Shown: positions 1 through 9,301 of the stretch, one piece after another | Numbering within the stretch: the first letter of the stretch is position 1 | How the letters are laid out: every line of letters begins with the position of its first letter | Assembly: GCF_002775205.1 (NCBI RefSeq) | Contig: NC_036448.1 | Span: 1,674,001 to 1,738,000 of the forward strand | Reading direction: 5' to 3' | DNA length: 64,000 nucleotides | Origin: Xiphophorus maculatus | Lineage: Eukaryota > Chordata > Actinopteri > Cyprinodontiformes > Poeciliidae | Notes under the pieces: model-generated | What the model was told of the DNA's origin: nothing | What the model saw: only the letters and a program-made list of their open reading frames with translations | The model's database searches: none | Program-made: the position numbers and the translations under genes

Positions 1-443
1 ATAACAAATGCAAGTTGTAAAATAGAGAACGAGCGACCATTAACAGGTGTGCTCTGTGAAACTAGTTGGCTGTAGGCTGCTCAGTCTGGCTAATTCACAG
101 GGGGAAGAAGGGTGGGACACCTGGATGTAGGCCGTCAGAAACTAGGCGAATCGTTTCTCGAAACCAGCTTAAACAGAGTTTACTTCAGTTCTGGACAAGG
201 TAAATCCCAGCAGATTTAGGAAACTCAATTAACCCATTAGAAGGAGAGCTGGTAGCACATCTCCCCTCTCAGAAGAGGAAGTACGAGAGTGAGAGAGTAG
301 AGACAGAAAGGAGGGGGGGGGGGGGTGTTGCGCAACAACACAGGGTAACCCTCCTTCCACAATACTGTGGGAGCATTCCAAGGATAATCATGAATATGTG
401 AGAAGACAAATTTTCAAGATGTACATGCAACAAATGTAAAAAA
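1..443. other. Non-coding stretch, nothing recognised
   Basis: I see no gene or transposon signature here. The only notable item is a run of 13 G at 313-325 next to a purine-rich stretch. Confidence 0.4.
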
Positions 444-514
444 TGTGTTGGCCAGGATTCAAACCCAGGCCAACTGCTTGGAAGGCGCTATGCTAACCAC
501 TATACCACCAACAC
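444..514 (-). pseudogene. tRNA-Gly(TCC)-like pseudogene
   Basis: On the minus strand the sequence folds as a tRNA. The 7-bp acceptor stem is perfect (GTGTTGG with CCAACAC) and is followed by discriminator A at 444. The D arm, an anticodon loop CTTCCAA with anticodon TCC, and a T arm with a B-box-like GGTTTGAATCC are all present. Against the remembered vertebrate tRNA-Gly(TCC) one base is missing on the 5' side of the anticodon stem, which breaks that stem. There is no encoded CCA, as expected in a eukaryote. It is most likely a decayed tRNA copy; a functional gene is less likely. Confidence 0.7.
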
Positions 515-1028
515 CTGATGGAGTTTCAAGAGGGGTTGCATTAACCCGAACTGAGTTTTTCATCCTGCATGTGCACAGCCTGCCTTTTATTTTTTCTTGT
601 GGTTTTGGGAACTGACCCACTGACAGGACACACATCGATTCTCCATTGACAGACCATGACATCTTCCTCAGCGTCACATTGGACTGGGAGAGTTAAACTG
701 TTAAATCTAGTCAAAACGTTTGTCACAAACTGTAGGAATGAAGCAAACTTTGTCGCTTCACACCCTCCTCTGGAAGTCTCAGATGAACCACCTGAGCCTG
801 GGAATCAGCATCCTCCTCATTGGATAGGTTTTGCTTTCCCGTCTGTATTATTTAGTAGAATTTCTTAAAAAGTATTTTAAAAAACCTATGCGGGCATATA
901 AGTTTGTGTGTGTGTCTAATTGAGGGCGACAGTTGGGCCTTGTGTGGGTCAGATCCACGGTTCCTGTGCCATGCACATCGCGTTCGTGTGGCATATTAGT
1001 GTGGATCAGATTCAATGATAGTTTTGTA

Positions 1029-1240
1029 CAGGGATGCTCAAGTCCAATCCTGCAGGGCTATCGCCCTGCAACTTTTAGATGCATCCTTACTCCAACAGAC
1101 CGGAATCAAATGGCTGAATTCCCTCACCAGCAGTCATTCAGTTCTGATCAAGGCTGGTAGTGATTCAGGTATGTTGGAGCAGGGAAGCCTCTGAAATGTG
1201 CAGGATGATATCTCTCGAGGACTGGACTTGAGCACCCCTG
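1029..1240. mobile_element. hAT-type MITE (212 bp)
   Basis: Imperfect terminal inverted repeats start CAGGGATGCTCAAGTCC on the left and end GGACTTGAGCACCCCTG on the right. The flanks are an 8-bp near-perfect target duplication (GTTTTGTA at 1021-1028, GTTTTGTG at 1241-1248). An 8-bp duplication and CAGGG termini are the hAT signature. It has no coding capacity. Confidence 0.85.
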
Positions 1241-1465
1241 GTTTTGTGAGTACCCTCTGATAACGTCCTGCAGGTGCCCCTCTCCAGCAGTCAACGGGTG
1301 AGAGGCAGGGTACATTCTGGACATTATGTACAGCAGGGCACTGTGCTGTATCATTTAGTCTTTGTAGAATTTGAACAAGGACACTAAACTGGCATAGTTG
1401 GCATACAACAGGCACTGTCCATTAAAAAGTGGTGTCACCATTATACAGGGAGTTGGAAAATTAAC

Positions 1466-1482
1466 CGTCCCTGGGTGGGCTC

Positions 1483-1528
<46 letters not shown>

Positions 1529-1539
1529 TCCCAAGTTGG
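1466..1539 (-). pseudogene. tRNA-Asn(GTT)-like pseudogene
   Basis: The minus strand matches the remembered vertebrate tRNA-Asn from the D arm to the discriminator base: an anticodon arm with GTT, the variable region, the T arm with GGTTCGAGCCC, and CAGGGAC plus G. The 5' acceptor strand (CCAACTT) does not pair with the 3' strand (CAGGGAC), so the 5' end has been replaced. This is a retro-copied or recombined tRNA, or the head of a SINE. Confidence 0.75.
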
Positions 1540-1615
1540 GGAACAATAGTCTGCTTGGGGGGGGGAAGAAAGGAAGGAAGGGGGAAGAAAGGGAGGGGAG
1601 AAGAAAGGGGAAGAG

Positions 1616-1662
1616 TGAGGCCGATCCCAGAGTCGCGAGTTCGATCCCACCAGTCGCCATAC
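1616..1662 (+). repeat. tRNA-like 3' fragment (B-box)
   Basis: A GAGTTCGATCC B-box-like motif sits in a short arm that resembles the T arm and acceptor of a tRNA. It follows a purine-rich AGGAAGG tract (1560-1615). It is probably the 3' part of a tRNA-derived repeat; no complete cloverleaf was found. Confidence 0.35.
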
Positions 1663-2422
1663 TATGTTTTAGTGAAAAGATTTCCCACAATTAATGTTTA
1701 AGTGTTATGAAGTAACGGCTGTTTTTTTGTATCTTGAAAACATTTTAAATGCTTTTTTGTACAGATAGTGTAGTACTGTAAACTAAAACCCAACACTTGT
1801 CATAAAAGGCTTTCTTTTTAAAACTTTGAATTGCTTAATTAATTTTGCTTTTTTATTCTGATATATTCAAATTAATGTGTTAAATTATACTGTATACTAT
1901 ATACTTGATGTATATTTTAATGTCCTTAATCATACCCAGTGCTTATTTTCATTTTTCCCACAAAACAGTGACTGAAACTAAAATTGCAAGTGTCTTTCCT
2001 AAAGTACTTTGAGTGAAGTGAATGATATCTTTTTTCTAGTGTATGCTTAAATTACCAATAATTCAGAATTTGAAGCAGCTAATATTTACTCACAAAAGAC
2101 CATAGACCTTATCGGTTTAAAAGAACCAAATATTTATTCAACAATTAAGACAGTGAATTAAACATTTTTAGTTAGTCCCAAAACATTGTAGCATTTGGAT
2201 GCAACACATTTCCATTGAAGTCTCCCATTTCTTTTTCTTAACCAAGAAATTTGTGGTTTGCTGAAGGACTTAAATCCTTTTACTGTATGGTTTGTTGAAT
2301 TACTTTGTGTACACAATGACAATAAGAATAAATATCTGTATCATTAACCCAAAACAAAATAAACACACTATGAACTAAATAAAACTTATATACAGTGAAG
2401 TTATTTAAAATAAAGAAAATGT
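1663..2422. other. AT-rich non-coding stretch
   Basis: No coding signature or repeat was recognised. It lies downstream of the 3' end of the minus-strand gene that ends at 2423. Confidence 0.4.
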
Positions 2423-4510
2423 TTATTTTTTCTTTTTAATTTGTTCCAGCCACTGCTCTTTAGTGAGACTTTCATTAGAGGGACAGTAAATTTGCCCTCT
2501 ATATTGGCTGTGTCCTGTTTCAGCTATTCTAAACTGCCCGCATTTTTTGCATGTGTTGTGCAAAACTTTGCGAGTCAATTTTCGAGGTTCTCTACCAGGT
2601 TGAGCAGGGGCTGCACCTGGAGACTGTGCCTGCTCCTCTTTTCTTTGGACTACGATGGATATTGCACAGTCGGACAAAGATGGTCTCCACCAAGCGGCAG
2701 CAGTCTGGCCATTGGGCAGATGGGGCTGGAGTGGTTAGAGCATGCCTCTTTACACTCTCAACCCCAGGAGTAAATTCTTGCCTCTTCTTGGGGGACCGAA
2801 ACCTCCCAGTGTTCAATCTTTCTTGATGTCTTGCAGCAAATACCGTTCTCTGTTTATCAAACTCCAGCAGGTTCTGCCACAGAGCAACAATGCAGCTCAC
2901 CTAAACAGGAAAATAAAACAATTTTACATTAGGACAACAATATGCAAGTGAGGTGAAAGGCGTGTGCATGTCTGCAGCAAGCAACAATGCATGTTACTGA
3001 CCTCCTGGTTGGTCAGCACCAGTGAGGTTTTGCTCCTTAGCTCCACCAGATACTCAGCCAAGCTGTCAACTTTGTCCAGGCCTGGTACACCGGCCTCATC
3101 TAAACCCTGAGAAAACATAAATAATGTTGAAGTTATTTGAAGTTTTATTAAATTTTTCTTCAATTCTACAGCTTACTATGAATGCCCACCTCTGACATAG
3201 GCTCAGCAATGCCAGGCTGGGTGGAGGCAGCAGACAGGGTGGAGGGAGCTGGCTGGGTGGAGGGAGCTGGCTGGGTGGAGGGAGCAGACAGAGTGGAGGC
3301 AGCAGACAGGGTGGAGGCAGCAGGCTGGGTGGAGGCAGCTGACTGCCTAACGAGAAATAACGAGAAATGTACAATCATGTGAAGTATATACTTTATAAAT
3401 CACTACATCAAAATAAGCACAAGAAAATGTTTTGTTCAAAAACTATTATAGTTTGTTGCCAAGACAGAATCAATAATATAAAGTATTGAGCAAACAAACA
3501 AGAACATTTACCCTTGACAAAGATGGAGGGGACCTCAGGAAACAGCGGGTGGCTGTTGCTGTATCTCCAGAATTAGATTGTGAACCCACAGACTGTGGGG
3601 TCAAAGAAGGAGGTGCAGAAGGAGGCTGCAGTGCAGGCTACCAAAACAAAGATATTTTAAGTATAAAAGTCACCATTCACCAGAATTGCAAGAGACAAGA
3701 CATAGCTTCAAATTTGACTAAGAAGTGATTGTTATTAGATATTATTTTAAACCAGCTTACTTTAACAGTGTGAAAGCCACAGTCACAAGTGACAGACGCT
3801 CCAAAAAGGGTGGTCTGTCCCCGAACTTGCATGGGGCATTTTTCTATCTGAAACAGTGTAACATAATCTTATTAATGACAGCTACTCAAGTCTGTCCTTT
3901 TTTATAAACATATCTACACACACAAGTGAATGAAACAGTGACTTCACTTTACCTTCTGATAGATATCATGCCATTTCTTCTGCCTTGGGGCTGGTCTATT
4001 CCCTGCATTGGAAGGCCAAACCCCAGTGCTGGCAAATGCCTTAAGCCTTGCCATCCACTCCCCATCCCCCATACCTTTGTGGCTCTTTGGCTTGGTGCTC
4101 ATCTGAAGATAACATTGGGAATTAGCAGAATCAAATTCCATAAACTAATGATGCACTTTGTGCACAACTAACAATGGGTATGACATAAAAGCATTTAAAA
4201 GTAAAATCAAAGCCATAGTTTTCTGTGCTAATTATGATGAGGTAAAAAAAAAAAACTATAACCCTCGATCGATCGATCGAGGTTGGTCTATATATAGGTT
4301 GATATCTATGTATGCATTTACATTTTAACTTAAAATGTTACTACTATATTATAAAATAAAATGTGTCCTTACTCTTGCACTCAGAACATGACATCATTAT
4401 GTCGCCCTTTTATTTAACCCACAATATATTATTTTAGCTGATGTACAATTATAAATACGAAATCTGTTTGAACGACAACAGACAATAAACAATATTAATG
4501 GGTACTCACA
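2423..4510 (-). CDS. Unnamed multi-exon gene, last exon frameshifted
   Basis: Five phase-0 exons join through GT-AG introns: 4102-3953 (50 codons, starts at ATG), 3847-3761 (29), 3637-3512 (42), 3342-3190 (51) and 3106-3002 (35). A sixth exon starts at 2900. A non-coding first exon ends at donor 4510 (GTGAGT). Exon 4 is a Ser/Thr/Pro/Ala-rich low-complexity repeat. The sixth exon reads VSCIVALWQNLLEF and later WPDCCRLVETIF, then stops at 2592. Another frame continues to 2423 with a short CxxC segment (CKKCGQ ... TGHSQYRG ... YCP), a possible zinc ribbon. I recall similar tails in many unnamed fish proteins that look multicopy, so a transposon-associated gene is likely, but I cannot name a function. 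The shift between about 2680 and 2592 is either a disabling indel or a missed intron. The gene reads away from the CCAAT minisatellites. Confidence 0.6.
4263..4282. repeat. Perfect 20-bp palindrome of CGAT units
   Basis: CCTCGATCGATCGATCGAGG is identical to its reverse complement. It lies in the first intron of the minus-strand gene and is probably a short CGAT microsatellite. Confidence 0.9.
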
Positions 4511-4690
4511 GCAAGATCCTTTAGGTCGAGAGATCAATGATGTGATGACGAATCCTTCTTCAACGAAGCTAGGCTACTGACATCTGACTTTCAGAATCTT
4601 CCAACGGTTTTTATTTTTAAAAATAAAATTCGAAATTTGTTTTGTTTGTGGTGGTGGGGGGCGTGAGGGCGTCTGAGAGAGGGAGGGCTC

Positions 4691-4972
4691 ACGGTGATTG
4701 GCCGATTTCCATTGTGAGCGCGGACATTGATAGGTTCGCATGTCGCCACGGTGATTGGCCGATTTCCATTGTGAGCGCGGACATTGATAGGTTCGCATGT
4801 CGCCACGGTGATTGGCCGATTTCCATTGTGAGCGCGGACATTGATAGGTTCGCATGTCGCCACGGTGATTGGCCGATTTCCATTGTGAGCGCGGACATTG
4901 ATAGGCTCGCATGTCGCCACGGTGATTGGCCGATTTCCATTGTGAGCGCGGACATTGATAGGCTCGGTCCAT
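4691..4972. repeat. 57-bp minisatellite, five units, with CCAAT boxes
   Basis: Units start at 4691, 4748, 4805, 4862 and 4919 and are almost identical. Each contains GATTGGCC, an inverted CCAAT box, and a CpG-bearing GAGCGCGGAC. The unit length is divisible by three, which creates long spurious open frames in every direction. It lies between the first exon of the minus-strand gene and the plus-strand Penelope-like element, so a bidirectional promoter or enhancer array is plausible. Confidence 0.9.
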
Positions 4973-5030
4973 TATGAGGCGGTACGACATTGGCTAAACC
5001 GTTCAATGTGAGAATGGAGAGGGGCAAGCG

Positions 5031-5365
5031 CCATTGGAGGAGAAACACCGACTAACGTGAGCGAAGTAGCGCCATTGGAGGAGAAACACCGACTAACGTG
5101 AGCGAAGTAGCTCCCATTGGAGGAGAAACACCGACTAACGTGAGCGAAGTAGCTCCCATTGGAGGAGAAACACCGACTAACGTGAGCGAAGTAGCGCCAT
5201 TGGAGGAGAAACACCGACTAACGTGAGCGAAGTAGCTCCCATTGGAGGAGAAACACCGACTAACGTGAGCGAAGTAGCTCCCATTGGAGGAGAAACACCG
5301 ACTAACGTGAGCGAAGTAGCTCCCATTGGAGGAGAAACACCGACTAACGTGAGCGAAGTAGCTCC
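5031..5365. repeat. 41/42-bp minisatellite, eight units
   Basis: Eight near-identical units begin CCATTGGAGGAGAAACACC, with a 41- or 42-bp period depending on whether the joint reads AGCGCC or AGCTCCC. Each unit carries CCATTGG, an inverted CCAAT core. It is unrelated in sequence to the preceding 57-bp array, yet shares the CCAAT element and the CpG content. The open frames across it are periodicity artefacts. Confidence 0.9.
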
Positions 5366-5511
5366 CCTCCCAAATGTAAACAACGCCGAATGCGGCGCTG
5401 ACGGCCAATTAGAGCCTGCCTTTTTGTAAATAGTTTTTAAGCTCGAAATTCGAAAATGTTCATGTTGTATATATAGTTTTGTTAACGGACTTTCTGGCAG
5501 ATGAGACAGTG

Positions 5512-5554
5512 AACTGCCTGATGAAGGTTCTTTACAGACCGAAACGTCGCAGTT
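5512..5554 (+). ncRNA. Hammerhead ribozyme, minimal type I (PLE)
   Basis: Stem I is AACTGC (5512-5517) paired with GCAGTT (5549-5554). The core CTGATGA is at 5518-5524. A short stem II, GGT with ACC, encloses a 9-nt loop. The second core GAA is followed by the self-complementary ACGT, then C at 5548, the predicted cleavage position. Without a loop, stem III could form only between two ribozyme copies through ACGT, the dimer arrangement reported for PLE hammerheads. All invariant core positions are present by eye. Confidence 0.85.
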
Positions 5555-5738
5555 TGTTTGCTGTCTCTGTTATTAAAGTGCCTGACGGCATTAAAAGAAG
5601 CCGATTTTAGTCCGTTCTTCATTTAACCTTTTATTTAGAATTTTCTATTATTGATTTTTTTACTCAACCTTTTTTTTAAACAAAAATTAGTTTTAGTTAA
5701 ATATTTTTTCCGAACTTTTAATTTTAATTATCCGCACA

Positions 5739-6149
5739 ATGGCGTGGGATCCTTATCCCAGAGATGAGGAAGACTGGACTACGGTCCATTATCACCGGGG
5801 CAGACAGCGCACCTGGCAGTCGGCCGACCGACAGCGCTACAGACCCCCGCAGCAGCAGCAGCAGCAGTACCGGGGACGCAGCTACGCCTCCGCCGTCCGA
5901 ACCCGCCCCACGAGCCGCAGCCGAAGCTACCGTCCTCCACGGTACCGTCCCCAGCCGTACAGACAGCCCCGCCCCCGCTCCCGTAGCTGGCACCGAAGCT
6001 CAGCCCAGCAGCAGCAGCAGCGGCAGCGCTACGCACCCAGGGTGCAGAGCCGGGACGAGCACCAACGATCGGACGACCCGCTCTTCACAGTAAAGGTCAG
6101 GGTTCTGCACAAGCTGCTAAAGGCGACACACCACCTCCAGAACGTGTGA
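5739..6149 (+). pseudogene. PLE ORF1, N-terminal part
   Basis: The frame starts with ATG at 5739 (MAWDPYPRDEEDW) after an AT-rich leader. It is rich in Arg, Gln, Tyr, Pro and Ser (a CAG run near 5850, RSRS and RPR motifs), suggesting an RNA-binding gag-like region. Near 6090-6140 it reaches a less basic segment (LFTVKVRVLHKLLKATHHL) that I recall from similar fish ORFs. The reading is cut at about 6148, where the antisense LTR element starts. The middle of ORF1 is missing from this copy, because no matching segment precedes the SGNH part on the far side. Confidence 0.7.
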
Positions 6150-6965
6150 TGGAGGTGGATTAATGACCTTTAATGGGAGCCACCCATCTGCTCTTAGAAT
6201 TGACACCGACCTCCCCACTAAGACTGTCCTCGGTGTAGATCTTGCTGTTGTTGGCTCCACCACAACAGTACATCCCGCCAACAGATTATTCACCTGTGGC
6301 AACTTTCCCCAAATCAGATGCTCTGTCATAGGTTCAAGAGTAACAGCTCGCTTGATTTTGACAGTTCCAACTGCATCATGGACGTTTTCATCGGCAGCTT
6401 CCACCCTTGCCAACAAGCCTAGCATTTTCTGCTCTGCATCACTACTGTCACAGAGTGCTGTGGGGCCCTGGTTCTGGAGATCTTGCCTCAGCTTGAACCT
6501 GTTAATAATGTATCTCAACAGGTTACTGCCAACAATCAGTTCTTCATTCTGGTTCTCAACAATCAATGTCGGGACAATCACTTTGCAGTCATAAAGACCC
6601 ATCTCCAGATCGCACATGCCAGAAGGTAAGGTCCTGGATCCCCCACACCCAATCAACACAGTCGCTGTCGGCTCAAGGGTGGGGCTCCTTAAAACATCCC
6701 TATGTAACAGCTGAGGTATTACTTTAGAGCTCAGCGTGCACGCCATCGACCCACTATCCAGCAAGGCTCTGACCGTAACCACTCCTCCCAGTGTCACATC
6801 TTCATAAAACAAGTTGTCATGCTGTTCGAGTCTCTGAATGTTTTGGAATATTGGTGTATATCCCATATCTCTCACTTCATATGCACTTTGACACATAGAC
6901 TCCATGTCATCTTCAAAATTTGGAAAAGGGGGATCACTTTTAGGCCCAACACTTTCCCCCACCAC
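6150..6965 (-). pseudogene. Ty3/Gypsy-like aspartic protease, truncated
   Basis: The minus-strand frame carries a retropepsin active-site motif (LLDSGSMACTLSS) and later a segment (DGWLPLKVINP) resembling the region before reverse transcriptase in fish Gypsy polyproteins. Similarity ends at about 6150, after which the frame reads antisense PLE sequence to a stop at 6117. Reverse transcriptase, RNase H, integrase and the 3' LTR are absent. It lies just downstream of gag in another frame, as in many Gypsy elements. Confidence 0.65.
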
Positions 6966-6976
6966 ATGCGGGCCAG

Positions 6977-8300
6977 TCAGTTTTCCTGAGACTGCACCAC
7001 CTGCTTATCGCTCCTAGGCTTCCTCACCACAGCCCCTGGACACTCCGCTCGGATGTGGTCAGGTGCAAAACAACTAAAGCACAGATGATTGGACCTACAG
7101 TGATACTGAGTAGTGTGCCCACCCTCGCTGCACACAGCACAAGGTACGGCAGGCTTTACTTTTGTCGGCTGGTCCCCATGGGTGTGTGCCTTGAACCTAC
7201 TTTGAAACTTGTGCTGCTGTGGCTGCTGCTCCAGAACACGTTCGAGCAGAGCGATGACCCGGTCCAGGCGGTCCGGCGAGTTCTCAGCTGACTTTCCAAT
7301 AGGTGATGCAACAACTGGGGCTGGAGGTAATACTTCAGTACTGAGTGTCGCACTTTGCACAGAGGAGGTGACTTCCTGGTGCTGGGAAGACCAGAAACTT
7401 GACATTCTGTGTTTGGTTAGTCGCTTGCGATTTCTGCAGTGTTCAACAAGCTTCTCGTGAATGTCAGCCACCGTCCAGTCTTTCAGCTGCCTACATTTGA
7501 ATATGAGCGACAGTTCAGGGTCAGGGCAGTTCTGGATAAACATGGCAGCTAGATCACAGGACAGAGAGTCAAAAGCCTTATTTTGTCTCTTTAAAGAGTC
7601 CTCCGTCACATCCAAAGCTTTGTTGAGTCTCAGCCAATATTCAAAGGGATGTTCGTTGGGGTGGGGCACAGTAGCATAAAAGTCCGCTAAGGGCAAACCA
7701 GAGGACATGGTATCACTGAAGTGCTGTTTCAGTATCTCAAAAATGGGTTCAGGTCCTGTAGTCAGATTTAAAACTGGCTTACTGCGTATGCCAACTTTAA
7801 CCACTTCATGTGCCCTTCCCACCAGCTTAGACATGACCTCATCAGCCTGTTCAGCCACAGGGATGCCTTTCTTTCTCATATAAGATAACATCATAACCTC
7901 CCACTCTTGGACTGAACATGAATCATGATCCCCTTTAAAACTCACAGGTTCTTTTACATCAGGGCGAACAATGACATTTAGCATGGCAGACTCGTTAGCT
8001 GTAGCTCCAACCACCCCTGGACCCATTGTATTACTCAAACGGGTCTCAATGCAAGATGCAATACCTTCACCGATAGAAACTCCAATTCGTGAAGCTATGT
8101 CACTCAAAAGTCTGCCATCAACATCACACTGTGGAGCATCAACAGTGTTGTTAACTCTTTCACCCAAATAAACAAAATTTGGTTTTGGTGTGGATGCTTC
8201 TGGGGTATTCAAGAAGAAACCCCTACCTCTAGCAACTGCAGGAATAGGAGTAAACATTCCTAACCCCCTTCCCCTACCAAAAGAATTGTTGTTTGCCATA
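6977..8300 (-). CDS. Gag polyprotein of LTR retrotransposon (Ty3/Gypsy-like)
   Basis: The likely start is the ATG near 8300 (MANNNSFGRGRG); an open extension to 8446 has no support. A Gly/Arg-rich N-terminus is followed by a capsid-like helical region. The C-terminus has a near-CCHC knuckle (CAVCSEGGH) and a perfect CX2CX4HX4C knuckle (CFSCFAPDHIRAEC). The reading frame is uninterrupted over about 440 codons, so insertion into the PLE is fairly recent. Assignment to Ty3/Gypsy rather than another LTR group is inferred from fish family resemblance. A run of about 20 T (A on the minus strand) lies just upstream, at 8335-8352. Confidence 0.7.
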
Positions 8301-8744
8301 ACTCGGCACTTAATGATTGAAAACAAAAAAAAAATTTTTTTTTTTTTTTTTTGAGCACTTACAAATGAAACACAGCAGCAAAAGTGCACCTTCAACAAAT
8401 CAACAAGTAAAACCCGACTGTAGAGCAAGGCTGTAAAAACATTCAAGCCAATTTTGTCTCAAAGTGCCCCTCCTTCACAGAGAGAGCACAGAAAAAAAAA
8501 TCCGGTAATAACCACAGCCCAGCAACACATTAGCTCTGTACCACGAAACAAAACTGTTAAAATACTTTTTTTTTTTTTTTTTTTTTAATAACTCCACACT
8601 TTCTAGACTGCCCACCGCCACACTACCGAAGCGGCGAAAAGTCCACACGGAGCACCGTGTCTGATGACCGGGACCGATGTGCCACCCACGATCCGCTGAG
8701 GCGCCGGGAAGTAGACGCATCCACCCGCGCTGAAGTGGTCGAAG

Positions 8745-8762
8745 AACGGGTCACAGGCACCA
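8745..8762 (-). promoter_or_regulatory. Candidate primer binding site
   Basis: Reading the minus strand one base after the LTR end (8764), the sequence begins TGGTGCCTGTGACCC. TGG at this place pairs with a tRNA CCA end, as expected for a reverse-transcription primer site. The cognate tRNA was not identified. Confidence 0.5.
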
Positions 8763-8763
8763 A

Positions 8764-9301
8764 TGTAACCTCGATAATCGTGATCGCTCAGTCCAACTCA
8801 GTTCTGCGTTGTGTGAATAAGGGCCAGGAGACAAGATGAGATGAATTGATTTTTATCTGTATGGAACAGGATAATAACTGATCAGGAATCAGGTTCATCA
8901 CAGCGGGTACAGCACCTCGCGCTCATCTATCATGAACTGGCCAACGGCCGTATTTAATACATTAATATTACACAAAAATACAAAGAAATAAAACAATATG
9001 TACCTGTATGGAACAGGATAATAACTGATCAGGAATCAGGTTCATCACAGCGGGTACAGCACCTTACGAGGAATAGTATTTTATGTTAGCATCAAGCTAA
9101 CATAACATTTTACCAGACAGAGCGTTAAACTCAGTGAACCTACCTCGCGCTCATCTCTCATGAACTGGCAACGAGATATCTGTGTTCAGTATATTTAACA
9201 CTGCCAACCACCAGAAGGGGGTGCTGTTTCACCCATTACACATGAACCCAAACTTGGGAGTAATGACAAGTGGAATTCTATACAACATTAACTCTGTTAC
9301 A
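8764..9301 (-). repeat. 5' LTR of the Gypsy-like element (538 bp)
   Basis: The LTR is bounded by inverted TGTAAC (8764) and GTTACA (ending 9301), and a candidate primer site follows on the minus strand. Inside, a 61-bp segment is repeated identically at 8857-8917 and 9004-9064, and a second short segment (CTCGCGCTCATCT) recurs near 8915 and 9144. No matching LTR is present at the other end near 6150, so target duplication and LTR divergence cannot be measured. Confidence 0.65.

Noticed and set aside
444..514. Functional tRNA-Gly gene
   Set aside because: One base is missing in the anticodon stem compared with the canonical gene, although the acceptor stem is perfect.
3190..3342. CRISPR-like or protein-repeat array in the Ser/Thr/Pro/Ala-rich exon
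   Set aside because: The short CTGCCTCCACCC units lack spacers and simply encode low-complexity protein.
4574..5430. Long open frames on both strands across the minisatellites
   Set aside because: They follow from a 57-bp period divisible by three and from a stop-free 41/42-bp unit; the translations are simple repeats without family resemblance.
5764..6093. Alternative Ser/Pro/Ala-rich frames over PLE ORF1
   Set aside because: Shadows of a GC-rich, CAG-repeat-bearing coding region; only the frame from 5739 matches known PLE ORF1 structure.
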